64,000 bases of DNA from Ignavibacteriae bacterium HGW-Ignavibacteriae-4 (GTDB lineage: Bacteria; Bacteroidota; Ignavibacteria; Kapaibacteriales; UBA2268): contig PGYR01000017.1 of NCBI GenBank assembly GCA_002839765.1, forward strand, positions 1 through 64,000. Direction: 5' to 3'. A program made the position numbers and the translations under genes. Position 1 is the first letter of the stretch, and each line of letters starts with the position of its first letter. The notes below the pieces were generated by a model. That model was not told the origin of the DNA, searched no databases, and saw only the letters and a program-made list of their open reading frames with translations. This document shows positions 27,745 through 37,473 of this stretch, in pieces.

Positions 27745-29342
27745 TATTTTTGCTTGCTACTCAGCTATTCGGCAATGTAGTTGTAAATGAGATACAATTC
27801 GCCCCTGTCTCACCTGAGCCAGAGTGGATAGAACTATATAATACTAGTTCTGATGATGTTATATTCGACAATTTCACAGTTACTGACAATGCAACAACCA
27901 CCGACCCAATCACGCTAGAAATCCCTGCCTACAGTTTCATAGTTATTACCGAGAAGAAAAGCGAACTACTCAAAATCTACAAAATCGATTCTGCATTAGT
28001 CCTTGAGTCAGATTTACCCACATTCAATAATACTGATGATTTGGTTCTTATAGCCAATAACGGGATTACATTAGACTCTGTTCCCTATGATTCCAAATGG
28101 GGAATAAAAGGTAAGAGTTTAGAGCGTAGAAAGTACTTTGATCCAAGTAATGACCAAACCAATTGGGGTGCTGCCGATACAAAAGGAACTCCGGGAGCTA
28201 TCAATAGTATAGCAGCTTATTATGATCTTGCACTGAGCGATGTAACTCTCGACCCAGTCGGTGTGAAATTAGTAATTGAGAATAAGGGCAATATTGAATC
28301 ACTTAAAGGTAAAATTGAGATTCTGGTTAACGATATTTTCTTAGAAGATTTGGCACTTAGTCCTATTCCACCAAATTCTGATATTGAAGTTTTTGTCGAT
28401 TTCAATGTTATAAATTATGAGCCAAAAGTTGAGGATAAATTAGAAATAATAATCCAATCCGCAGAAGATATATACATAAGAAACAATAACTTCGATATTT
28501 TCATACCTAATTCCACGAAATCAGGTGATGTATTGATAAATGAGATTATGTATAACGTCGATGAAGAGCATTTCGAATTTATTGAATTATATAATAACTC
28601 GAGTGTTGATGTTCAAATATCAAACTGGTCTTTTGCAGATGATTTAGACTTGAAGAATGGAAGGTACAATCAGATAATTACAAATATCAACTTACCCCCG
28701 AATGAAAATGCAATTATAGTTTGCGACAATATGGTCTATGATGTAATAGATAAATCACTCTGGGACAAAGTGTTATTCACTAAGAAAAAATTTAGTTTGA
28801 ATAACTCAACCGACAAGATAAATATATACAATGAGCATAAGCTGCTTATAGATTCGGTGGAGTATTTCGACTCGTGGCACGAAGATTATCTTAGTTCGAC
28901 TAAAAACAGAAGTTTGGAGAAAACTAGGCCCACTCTTATATCAAGTGATGGAACTAATTGGAAGACTTGCACTGCTGAAAGTGGCTCTACTATACTAGCA
29001 AGCAACAGCTATAGTAATAATCCAACTTCTGAGAAAAGCATTAGTGTAGTGCCTAATCCATTTTTACCCAATTCCTCGAATAAACCTTATGTTCTAATTG
29101 AGTACAAATTACCATTTGATAACGCATTGCTTGATTGTGATATATACTACCCGAATGGGAATTTGGCGGTGAGCCTTATAAAATCCAAATTCGCTTCTAA
29201 CTCAGGAACTCTGAGTTGGAATGGGCGAAATGATGATAATAGGGTATTACCAATTGGCCCCTACGTTGTTGTGATAGAGGCCACGGATCAAAATTCTGGA
29301 GAGAGTGAAATACTAAAAATAGTAATCGTATTGGCACAGTAG
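27720..29342 (+). CDS. Secreted protein with lamin-tail domains and FlgD-like C-terminal region
   Basis: 'VVNEIQFAPVSPEPEWIELYNTSSDDVIFDNFTVTD', 'VLINEIMYNVDEEHFEFIELYNNSSVDVQISNWSFAD'; C-term 'GTLSWNGRNDDNRVLPIGPYVVVIEA'. ORF track starts at TTG 27750; an earlier start is needed for a full signal peptide. Confidence 0.8.
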   Translation: MKNISTYIVFLLATQLFGNVVVNEIQFAPVSPEPEWIELYNTSSDDVIFDNFTVTDNATTTDPITLEIPAYSFIVITEKKSELLKIYKIDSALVLESDLPTFNNTDDLVLIANNGITLDSVPYDSKWGIKGKSLERRKYFDPSNDQTNWGAADTKGTPGAINSIAAYYDLALSDVTLDPVGVKLVIENKGNIESLKGKIEILVNDIFLEDLALSPIPPNSDIEVFVDFNVINYEPKVEDKLEIIIQSAEDIYIRNNNFDIFIPNSTKSGDVLINEIMYNVDEEHFEFIELYNNSSVDVQISNWSFADDLDLKNGRYNQIITNINLPPNENAIIVCDNMVYDVIDKSLWDKVLFTKKKFSLNNSTDKINIYNEHKLLIDSVEYFDSWHEDYLSSTKNRSLEKTRPTLISSDGTNWKTCTAESGSTILASNSYSNNPTSEKSISVVPNPFLPNSSNKPYVLIEYKLPFDNALLDCDIYYPNGNLAVSLIKSKFASNSGTLSWNGRNDDNRVLPIGPYVVVIEATDQNSGESEILKIVIVLAQ

Positions 29343-29350
29343 ATAAGCTT

Positions 29351-31603
29351 CTACTTATTAACTATTGCGAATTTTACTACTTGAGTACTTTCGGTAGTTG
29401 AAGAAACTGCGTAAAGAAGATAAACCCCAGGTGAAGCATCTTCACCGCGCTCATTTTTACCATCCCAAGTAGTTTTTCGACTATTGACTTTCAGCGACCT
29501 TACTAATTCACCATTTACAGTTACTATTCTTAAATCAGAATTTTCCGTAAGCCCTTCGATGGTCATTAATCTGTTTTTCTTAGTATCGAAAGGTTGTGGG
29601 TAAACCTTTAGGTTATATTCGGCAATTGGCTTCACTGCGTTTGTTTGTACGCTATATAGACCTTTGTCAGTACCTATATACATTTTCCCTGAGTTCTCAT
29701 CATAAGCTAATGCCATTAGATTATTAGTTGGTAAAGGGCTATTATCCATAGTAATAGTATGTAACACATTTTCTCCATCTGGATCAACTACTATCAATCC
29801 ACTAGCTGTAGCTATCCATTTATTATCGAGTGCATCTATAACTATTTCTCTAACGTTTAGGTTAGCTAGTGACCTGATATTTACGAATATTGGAGTGCCA
29901 TTATTCATAACAGCTGTAGGGTTAATTACTCTGTTCACACCACTGATACTACCAATCCATAGAGTACCTTGCTTATCGAATGCTAAAGCTTGCGAGTTAT
30001 TACTGTTTATATCCGAATTGTTCGTAGTGAACATACCGCAAATATCATCAGATTTGTCGGATAGCGTTCTCATTTCATTATAGTAAGCAAGTCCAACGGC
30101 TACTTCAGTACCAGAGAAAGTAACATCGGTTCCAGCTGAAGAAACCCATTTTGTTCCATTGAAATCTATGGCTGTCTTATACAGTACACGTCTAGAAGAA
30201 CCAGCACAATTGAATAGTGTCTCGTAACTCCCTGATGGAGTTCGGATAACGAACAATGGACCCGTGCCACTATTGCCCCAATTTACAATCCACATATTAC
30301 CTAAGTCATCTTCGAAAACATCACCAGTAATAACGAAATTTCCAGAGCCACCAGTACCAATTAATGGACTATTGCTAGCGTTTATATTCTCAATTGTAGT
30401 ATCGTCACCTGGAGGGATAAGGTACAATCCACCACCATACGTACTCGCAGTTATAGTTCCATTTTTAAGTTCATTTACATTTACTACGCTATTAGCTTCA
30501 AATTCTGGATTGGTGCTTCTGTTGTAATAGTCCCATAACCCATTTCTGAAACTCATCACACCATTACCAGTGAAATTACCTGTCCCTATCCATAGAGAAC
30601 CATCTTTTGTTACATGGATATAGGCAATACCATTTGAAAGCGGTGAGTTTGGTTCAATTGTAAGTATCGTATCTTGTTTCGCTATTTTCAATCCAGATTT
30701 GGTACCCAGATAAACATCATCGCTATTCTCGTCGAACTGAATATCATTTATTGGATCAACAACATTCGCCAATCGTACATCATTGGGGTAGTCACGTATA
30801 TCTCTCTCACGGTAGAAGTAAAGTTTACCGTTTTTAGAATCAAGCCCAAAAATGTCCTTAGTAGAGTATTCGAAGACTGATTGCAAATTTTCTCCATTCC
30901 AACTATATATATGGTCGCCAGAGGTAGCATATAGAGAGTCATTCACCCATTCTATATCAAGTATATCTGAATTTTGGAATGTTTCTGCCGGTATGATTGA
31001 TTTCCAATCTTCTCTATTCGCTATACTATTATCCAAATCTGCATAGACTACACCGGATGAAGTAGCCACCCATATCTTATTATCATGAATCTTTATAGTA
31101 CGTGCTTCAGTACCTACATTCATATCTCCGAATCGCTTGACATCTTCTATTGTTACATTATCTTTGTGGTCGAAAACAACTAGACCAAATCCACCGGCTA
31201 TATATAACTTATCACCATAAGGCAATATACTATTGATATTTGCCTTTACGAACCCAGCGTTATATATGTCATAGATTGCATTCCATTCACCATTTTTATA
31301 AATATCAAATACACCATCATTATACCCGACAAAGACTTTATCTGATTCTTTCTGATGAATTATATACTTAGCATCTATTCTGCTTAACCCGGTTACATTA
31401 GTGAATTGCTTGATTTCATCTGTACTCAAATCAGCAAAATAGACACCACCACTAGTGGCTGCATATATTTTATTACCATCTTGATTGAGGGAGTTGACAT
31501 TATACATTGATGTATATGCCTCCCAGTTGGTGAGCTGTATCTCTTGAGAAAAAAGGTTAATTGTACATAAGGAAACAATTAGTAATGTTAGTATTTTGAA
31601 CAT
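29351..31603 (-). CDS. PorZ-like beta-propeller protein (T9SS-associated)
   Basis: 'NWEAYTSMYNVNSLNQDGNKIYAATSGGVYFADLSTDEIKQFTNVTGLSRIDAKYIIHQKESDKVFVGYNDGVFDIYKNGEW' plus FlgD-like C-term 'TTWDGKNERGEDASPGVYLLYA'. Confidence 0.65.
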   Translation of the reverse strand: MFKILTLLIVSLCTINLFSQEIQLTNWEAYTSMYNVNSLNQDGNKIYAATSGGVYFADLSTDEIKQFTNVTGLSRIDAKYIIHQKESDKVFVGYNDGVFDIYKNGEWNAIYDIYNAGFVKANINSILPYGDKLYIAGGFGLVVFDHKDNVTIEDVKRFGDMNVGTEARTIKIHDNKIWVATSSGVVYADLDNSIANREDWKSIIPAETFQNSDILDIEWVNDSLYATSGDHIYSWNGENLQSVFEYSTKDIFGLDSKNGKLYFYRERDIRDYPNDVRLANVVDPINDIQFDENSDDVYLGTKSGLKIAKQDTILTIEPNSPLSNGIAYIHVTKDGSLWIGTGNFTGNGVMSFRNGLWDYYNRSTNPEFEANSVVNVNELKNGTITASTYGGGLYLIPPGDDTTIENINASNSPLIGTGGSGNFVITGDVFEDDLGNMWIVNWGNSGTGPLFVIRTPSGSYETLFNCAGSSRRVLYKTAIDFNGTKWVSSAGTDVTFSGTEVAVGLAYYNEMRTLSDKSDDICGMFTTNNSDINSNNSQALAFDKQGTLWIGSISGVNRVINPTAVMNNGTPIFVNIRSLANLNVREIVIDALDNKWIATASGLIVVDPDGENVLHTITMDNSPLPTNNLMALAYDENSGKMYIGTDKGLYSVQTNAVKPIAEYNLKVYPQPFDTKKNRLMTIEGLTENSDLRIVTVNGELVRSLKVNSRKTTWDGKNERGEDASPGVYLLYAVSSTTESTQVVKFAIVNK

Positions 31604-31658
31604 TATTCAACCACGCTTTTTATTATTTTCTAAACCTTAGTAGCAACTATTTATAGTA

Positions 31659-32126
31659 CTAACCTTTAATTTGTTCTAAAATTGTAATCATATTCAAAGT
31701 AGTCTCGGCTGATTCGTATCCCTTATTACCTTTGGCACCACCTGCACGAGCAAAAGCTTGTTCGGTAGTATCCGTCGTTAGTAATCCAAATCCTATAGGA
31801 ACACCAGTCTCAAGCATAGTATCAGTAATACCACGAGAACAATCACCTGCAACGAAATCAAAATGAGGGGTCTCCCCTCTGATTACGCAACCTAGAGCAA
31901 CTATTCCATCATACTTTTTAGATTTAGCTAATGCATTGCATGTTAATGCTATTTCATAAGCTCCATCAACAGTTACGACTGTTATATTCTCATCTGCTAT
32001 ACCATATTTAGTCAGAGCTTCTATACTGCCCGAAAGTAACTTTTCTGTGATTATTTCGTTCCAGTTTGTAGTTATTACGGCAATGCTGTAATTTTTGTTC
32101 ACTTTTTTTGAAGATATTTTATTCAT
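31659..32126 (-). CDS. ribH: 6,7-dimethyl-8-ribityllumazine synthase
   Basis: 'IAVITTNWNEIITEKLLSGSIEAL...KKYDGIVALGCVIRGETPHFDFVAGDCSRGITDTMLETGVPIGFGLLTTDTTEQAFARAGG'. Confidence 0.97.
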   Translation of the reverse strand: MNKISSKKVNKNYSIAVITTNWNEIITEKLLSGSIEALTKYGIADENITVVTVDGAYEIALTCNALAKSKKYDGIVALGCVIRGETPHFDFVAGDCSRGITDTMLETGVPIGFGLLTTDTTEQAFARAGGAKGNKGYESAETTLNMITILEQIKG

Positions 32127-32220
32127 TTGTAATCTTTTTTAATTAAAAGACATTATTTATGTAAGTTTGTAACTTGTAAAAAGTGAAAATAACATTTTAT
32201 TAAATCTTAAAGGAATATTT

Positions 32221-32916
32221 ATGAAAATAATTAACCTACTAGTAATCGGACTTGTGTTTTTTAGTCTTGCTTGCAGTGATACTACAGCTCAAGTAGAATT
32301 GAAAACAAAACAAGATTCACTAGCTTACGCAATCGGTAATCAATGGGGTAAAAACCTCAAAACTGATGACCTTATGTTGAATACAACTCTTATCAAACAA
32401 GGTATTGATGATTCATTCAAAGATGCTTCGAAACTAACTGACGAACAAATCCAATCTGTTTTGATGACTTTGCAATCAGAAATCCAAGAAAAAAGAATGA
32501 AACAACAACAAGAAGCTGCTTCAACTAATATCAAAAAAGCAGAAGAATTCATGGCTGCAAACAAAACAAAAGAAGGCGTGAAAACTACTGCTAGTGGTTT
32601 GCAATACAAAGTATTGAAAGAAGGTACAGGCAAAAGCCCAGTAGCTACTGATAAAGTAGAAGTACACTACCACGGTACATTAACTGACGGTTCTGTATTC
32701 GATAGTTCTGTACAAAGAGGCGAACCAATAACTTTCCCTCTTAATGGTGTTATACCAGGTTGGACTGAAGGTCTTCAGTTAATGAAAGAAGGCGGTAAAG
32801 TTAGATTCTTTATTCCTCCAGCATTAGCTTATGGAGCCCAAGGTTCTGGCGCTATTGGCCCGAACGAAGTATTAATATTCGATGTAGATTTACTTAAAGT
32901 AAACCCTACTAAGTAA
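32221..32916 (+). CDS. FKBP-type peptidyl-prolyl cis-trans isomerase (lipoprotein/secreted)
   Basis: 'TASGLQYKVLKEGTGKSPVATDKVEVHYHGTLTDGSVFDSSVQRGEPITFPLNGVIPGWTEGLQLMKEGGKVRFFIPPALAYG'. Confidence 0.97.
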   Translation: MKIINLLVIGLVFFSLACSDTTAQVELKTKQDSLAYAIGNQWGKNLKTDDLMLNTTLIKQGIDDSFKDASKLTDEQIQSVLMTLQSEIQEKRMKQQQEAASTNIKKAEEFMAANKTKEGVKTTASGLQYKVLKEGTGKSPVATDKVEVHYHGTLTDGSVFDSSVQRGEPITFPLNGVIPGWTEGLQLMKEGGKVRFFIPPALAYGAQGSGAIGPNEVLIFDVDLLKVNPTK

Positions 32917-32940
32917 TATAATCTAAAAAATAGAATAAGA

Positions 32941-32974
32941 GAAGAGCTGCTAATTTTGGCGGCTCTTTTTTTTT
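32941..32974 (+). terminator. Rho-independent terminator after FKBP gene
   Basis: AAGAGCtGC...GCgGCTCTT followed by T9. Confidence 0.85.
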
Positions 32975-33095
32975 GTCTTCCCACTCCTTTTACCACTTGT
33001 GAAAACGACACTCTGGACGGAACGACTTGCTTTGCGACACTCTCTTAGCTTTCTGTGGTAAAATAAATAATGAGGGATTCTCGCAAAGAGCCAAA

Positions 33096-33716
33096 TCACT
33101 TCCAAAAAGTGATTAGTCTATTATCAATTGTGTATTTCGTAAAACCAAACTCGGCAGCAATCCAATCTATCGTTTCCCGAGTGTAAATGAAAACGTGGGT
33201 GAAATCATTTTTGTAATACCATTTTTCGAAGTCTATGGTTTCGTCATATAAATGCGTCATGCAGTATAGTTTTCCATTTGGAAGCAATATATCTATTAAC
33301 CGCTTAAACTCTACGTAGGGGGCATGCAAATGCTCTATAACTTCGCATGCAAAGATATAGTCATAGTGTGCTTCTAATAATTCGGGAAAGTCATGATACA
33401 CTGGGTCGTATAATGCTAGATTGTAACCCTGCTCTTTGAGAAGCATAGCTATAACAGGTCCAGGTCCAGCACCAAAATCTAGTCCTATTTCTGCAGTTGT
33501 GTGATTTTGTAGGACAGAATTGGTGATTGGCGAAACGAATTTTTGATAACCTTCATTTTCTACATCATTATTATGAGTGTCATACCTCGCCCTCTCTTCA
33601 CCTAAAGTTGGTAATGACTCCATAGGTCTGAATATCCCTTTGCAGTTTGTACATTGGTAGTATTGCTCTTTGTAAAAGCTGTTGGAAGTGGAGTTGCAGA
33701 GTAGGCATAAATGCAT
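33096..33716 (-). CDS. Class I SAM-dependent methyltransferase with N-terminal Cys4-type motif
   Basis: 'CLLCNSTSNSFYKEQYYQCTNCKGIF', 'EIGLDFGAGPGPVIAMLLKEQGYNLALYDP', 'YDYIFACEVIEHLHAPYVEFKRLIDILLPNGKLYCMT'. Confidence 0.9.
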   Translation of the reverse strand: MHLCLLCNSTSNSFYKEQYYQCTNCKGIFRPMESLPTLGEERARYDTHNNDVENEGYQKFVSPITNSVLQNHTTAEIGLDFGAGPGPVIAMLLKEQGYNLALYDPVYHDFPELLEAHYDYIFACEVIEHLHAPYVEFKRLIDILLPNGKLYCMTHLYDETIDFEKWYYKNDFTHVFIYTRETIDWIAAEFGFTKYTIDNRLITFWK

Positions 33717-33740
33717 AGTGTAATTCAGTATTAATAAAAA

Positions 33741-33760
33741 AAGCTCCCCAAAGGGAGCTT
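33741..33760 (-). terminator. Rho-independent terminator after 33788-36130 gene
   Basis: AAGCTCCC-caaa-GGGAGCTT perfect 8-bp stem with A-run upstream (T-run on minus strand). Confidence 0.85.
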
Positions 33761-33787
33761 CAATTTAATATATGCTATTCAATTAAA

Positions 33788-36130
33788 CTATTGCTTTACG
33801 AATTTTGCAAACTTTATCTCATTCTCACCTTCTATCATTAGGAAATATGTACCCGATGATAAGTCCGAAACTTTGATATTAGTTTGAGTATAATCTATAT
33901 TTCTAATAGTGTTACCAGCTAAGTCAAGTAGCTTTATGCTCGTGTTTGGAGTAACTTTCAGGTTGTCAAACTGCACAAAGTCAGTCGTAGGGTTAGGATA
34001 TACGCTAACTGGCTCGTAACCAGCTAATTCGAATACACCAGTAACGTCTTTGTAAGTCAACCAATCCATTATACTTTTGAAAATGTTGTTTCTTTGTAAT
34101 TCATTGGTGAAATTATACATGTTCATACCCAATGCTACTGATCTAGTTGAGCCATTATCATTACGAATAGCTACTGTGCTATCTTCAGATATTTGGTGAT
34201 AGAATACATTATGTGATTGTGCATTTATTCCTGATATATCCATTGTAGGCCAAGCATTTGCACCATTATTATATATCGTAATTAAACCACCGATATTAGA
34301 ATAACCATCAGATACTGCATCGCCCGAAACACCTCTAAGAGTGAACTCACCCCCAGTTGCAAAACCTTGGAAATAAGGACCGTTATATCTGGCTCCGAAA
34401 GATTCTAAATTAAACTGAGTCTCTAATCCTGCTTTCAGATATGGCCCATCTCCTAGTAAGAATAGACTAGTACCGCCATCTCTCAGAGATTGGAAGTTCA
34501 TGTGCTCATGTGAGCTTAGTATCCCGAATGAACCCATATTCCATATCATTGTTTTTATACCTTCTACTCTCGTGCCATAGTGCTTATAATTCAGTGCATC
34601 CATTTCAATATAATCTTTGTATTCATTTGTGCTTAGCAATCCAGCTAAACTCGCATTAGTACGGTTTTGTTCGATTTCATCATAAACATATACTAATGGA
34701 ATTTGGTAAGAACTAACAGTAAAGCCAGTACTATAGAATAAATCTTCAATTTCATTTTGTACTACCATAATATTTGACTCTACTTCAAATATTCCACTAC
34801 CAGAAGCTATATCAACTATTAGCTGTAAAGACTCTACTTCACCAGGTTGAACAGTGATTGGAACTATCGGTTCTGGAGTAGTTACGCTATAGTCAAAGCC
34901 CAATTCTGCACTTTGAGCCTTAGTGCTATTCTCGATACTTGCTACAGAGATTATTATTTCTGTGTCTGTATTATTCTCTACCATAACTTCTACTATATTA
35001 TCTTCATTGGGAATATAGTTCAGATGATTTAGACTAGTATATATATTTACTCCAGTGTTCCCTTCTAGTTTTACTACTTTCTGACCGAGATAATCTACGT
35101 AAAATATATCACCATTTGCATCGAATTTGATACCCATTATACTAAGTGCGTCCGTCTTTAATCTCTTTATTTCTTCGAAAGTATTTATATCATATATTAC
35201 TATCTCACTAGTCGCATTATCACTAACTATTAGATAATCATCATTCAAATCTAATCCACTAGGGCTAACTAAACCAGTTGATACAACTGTCTCCCAAGTC
35301 GTGTTGTTTACTTCTACAAACGTAGCAAGTTCTTCACCATAGTTTGCAGTTGAAGATAAATCTTTACCAATAGTACCAGAAGTAATATCCATTCTGTTTA
35401 CGCTCTTAGTACCTGGGTTTATGTAATACAACCAATTGCCTTTTAGTTCCATGTGAGCTGGAGCATTAGGGTTCATAGTAAATGGTACATCTACGTGTCT
35501 GTAAACTTCGCCGTTTTCGTGCTCGTGTCCACCAGGTACGTGAGCTTCATTGAATTTGTATTTTGTTATGTTCCCAAAATTACCATCATTCACCCAATAA
35601 GTATTATCAACTTCGTGTGCAATACCACTAGAGTAAGGAGTCTGATGAATCATATCATAATGACTTCCGTTCTGATTATTAGTAGGGGGATTACCAACTA
35701 TAGCATAAATGTCTAAATTCGAAGGCCACATAGTAGGCCCACACCACGCACCATTTAATTCTTGTCTGTTTGCATTGAAGTGATCTTGAGCAGTAGCCCA
35801 AGTTGTATCACCAAATGCAATTGCACTAGGGTTCACCATAAAGTGCCAAGCGTTTCCGTCTTTTCTATAATCGAATGTTTGGATTGTAGTTCCAGGGTTA
35901 GTTATCATAAGTGTAGTTCCGCCTAACTCACCGGCAGCGGCACCCTTATTAAGTATCCAAAGCTGATTTAGGTCTGCTTTATTGAAGTCCAAATCTGTGG
36001 GGTATTCCAATTGATTCTTAGAAGTTGCAATAATCTTCTTATTAATTCTACCCTCTATTAGCCCTTTGGTGTCAGCCAGTAAGTGCGTTGCACTTAGCAT
36101 AACTAAGACAAGTAGTATTTTTCTAATCAT
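33788..36130 (-). CDS. Secreted NHL/propeller-like protein with T9SS type A sorting domain
   Basis: Signal peptide; 'SPSGLDLNDDYLIVSDNATSEIVIYD'; C-term 'SVYPNPTTDFVQFDNLKVTPNTSIKLLDLAGNTI...LSSGTYFLMIEGENEIKFAKFVKQ'. Confidence 0.85.
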   Translation of the reverse strand: MIRKILLVLVMLSATHLLADTKGLIEGRINKKIIATSKNQLEYPTDLDFNKADLNQLWILNKGAAAGELGGTTLMITNPGTTIQTFDYRKDGNAWHFMVNPSAIAFGDTTWATAQDHFNANRQELNGAWCGPTMWPSNLDIYAIVGNPPTNNQNGSHYDMIHQTPYSSGIAHEVDNTYWVNDGNFGNITKYKFNEAHVPGGHEHENGEVYRHVDVPFTMNPNAPAHMELKGNWLYYINPGTKSVNRMDITSGTIGKDLSSTANYGEELATFVEVNNTTWETVVSTGLVSPSGLDLNDDYLIVSDNATSEIVIYDINTFEEIKRLKTDALSIMGIKFDANGDIFYVDYLGQKVVKLEGNTGVNIYTSLNHLNYIPNEDNIVEVMVENNTDTEIIISVASIENSTKAQSAELGFDYSVTTPEPIVPITVQPGEVESLQLIVDIASGSGIFEVESNIMVVQNEIEDLFYSTGFTVSSYQIPLVYVYDEIEQNRTNASLAGLLSTNEYKDYIEMDALNYKHYGTRVEGIKTMIWNMGSFGILSSHEHMNFQSLRDGGTSLFLLGDGPYLKAGLETQFNLESFGARYNGPYFQGFATGGEFTLRGVSGDAVSDGYSNIGGLITIYNNGANAWPTMDISGINAQSHNVFYHQISEDSTVAIRNDNGSTRSVALGMNMYNFTNELQRNNIFKSIMDWLTYKDVTGVFELAGYEPVSVYPNPTTDFVQFDNLKVTPNTSIKLLDLAGNTIRNIDYTQTNIKVSDLSSGTYFLMIEGENEIKFAKFVKQ

Positions 36131-36291
36131 TCTTTAAATTCCTATTATTAATTAATATTGTCCTTAGATGCTTTCAAACGCATTAAAGTTACACATATTA
36201 CAGACATTTATTTATTATAATTGAGTTATGTCTGCTAACAAACAATTATAATCCGATACAAGGAATTTAGCTATTACTGCAAATATTTAAA

Positions 36292-37263
36292 TCAAACCAA
36301 TTCTAGCTCAATTCTACTTTGTATTAGAATTTGATCTTGCAAATAATCAACTACCTTTTCAAATGGATTACCACCTCCAAATTCTAAAGATATATTCTCT
36401 CTAAGGTTTGAGTTGGAATTTATATCATAGAAATAAGCCTCGCCATCTGCCCCATAGGTAAACTCTACACTTGCTACCGAGTGACCGCTTGCTTTTATTA
36501 TTCTCTTTGCCGTTTCAACTATACTTGGGTCTATCTCATTGTAAGAATAGAACTCTGGTGCTTTTGCAGATGGTATTTCACAGTGACCTGCCTCGCCATT
36601 CTCAGGATTACAGATAACAGATGGACATAGATTAAAAGCTCCATTAGTAATTATACGCATAGCATATAGCAATTCATCACCTATGAATTCTAGCCTAATT
36701 ATCCCAAATGTTTTATCATATTCTATTTCATTTTGTAGTAAGAAAAGATTATCTGGAAACCATATATTTGGAGTGCTTTCAAATATTTCTTTAATCTCCG
36801 AAAATGAATGCACTTTGTAGATTCTTGAACCACTACCACCTTGTTGAGGCTTTAATATTTGTGGAAATTTGATACTATTAGAGTTTGATTCCAAGGCATT
36901 CAAATTATTAAAAAAGTGAGTTTTAGGATAGTTAATATTAAGATTTTTAAGTAGCATCATTTGCGAACTTTTACTAATCTCCAAATCCATAGAACTTTTT
37001 CCATTCAATACTATACGATTATTACTTTCTAGATAATTACACAAGGCGTAAGCGAAGGAAATAGCGTTTTGGTTACCTCTGTTATAAGCACTTGGGCTAA
37101 CCAAATTGTAATATATTTTAGACCTAGGCTCATCTTCTAAAGTGCAAAAACCATTAGTAAGGTCGATTTTTTCATAGGAAATCTTTCGCTTGTCTAATTC
37201 ATTGAATAGTGGCTCATGCCATTGGGGATGCTCGTATATAATACCAATATCGTATTTTATCAT
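36292..37263 (-). CDS. ATP-grasp (RimK-like) ligase family protein
   Basis: 'SSQMMLLKNLNINYPKTHFFN...FPQILKPQQGGSGSRIYKV...SGHSVASVEFTYGADGEAYFYDINSNSNLRE'. Confidence 0.82.
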   Translation of the reverse strand: MIKYDIGIIYEHPQWHEPLFNELDKRKISYEKIDLTNGFCTLEDEPRSKIYYNLVSPSAYNRGNQNAISFAYALCNYLESNNRIVLNGKSSMDLEISKSSQMMLLKNLNINYPKTHFFNNLNALESNSNSIKFPQILKPQQGGSGSRIYKVHSFSEIKEIFESTPNIWFPDNLFLLQNEIEYDKTFGIIRLEFIGDELLYAMRIITNGAFNLCPSVICNPENGEAGHCEIPSAKAPEFYSYNEIDPSIVETAKRIIKASGHSVASVEFTYGADGEAYFYDINSNSNLRENISLEFGGGNPFEKVVDYLQDQILIQSRIELELV

Positions 37264-37448
37264 AGTTTATATTCTCAAATTATAGGATATATATTCAGCT
37301 GCAAAATAATGCATTTTCGACTATTTAAAAGTGATTTATTTTTTTAGAAGTTAACTATTGTCGAGTAAGGTACAAATGTTACTTATTAATGAGTTGAGTA
37401 TTTCCGGAAGGAACAGGGATATGTTTATTACATTCTATTAAACTTTAA

Positions 37449-37465
37449 GGGAGCTCGCAGCTCCC
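37449..37465 (-). terminator. Terminator-like hairpin after 37474-39021 gene
   Basis: GGGAGCT-cgc-AGCTCCC perfect stem just downstream of the minus-strand stop; weak T-run. Confidence 0.55.
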
Positions 37466-37473
37466 ATAGATTT

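Noticed and set aside
33003-33090. Additional REP copy (cactctggacggaacgacttgctttgcgacactctcttagc)
   Set aside because: Only vaguely similar to the other REP elements; no clear inverted repeat arms.
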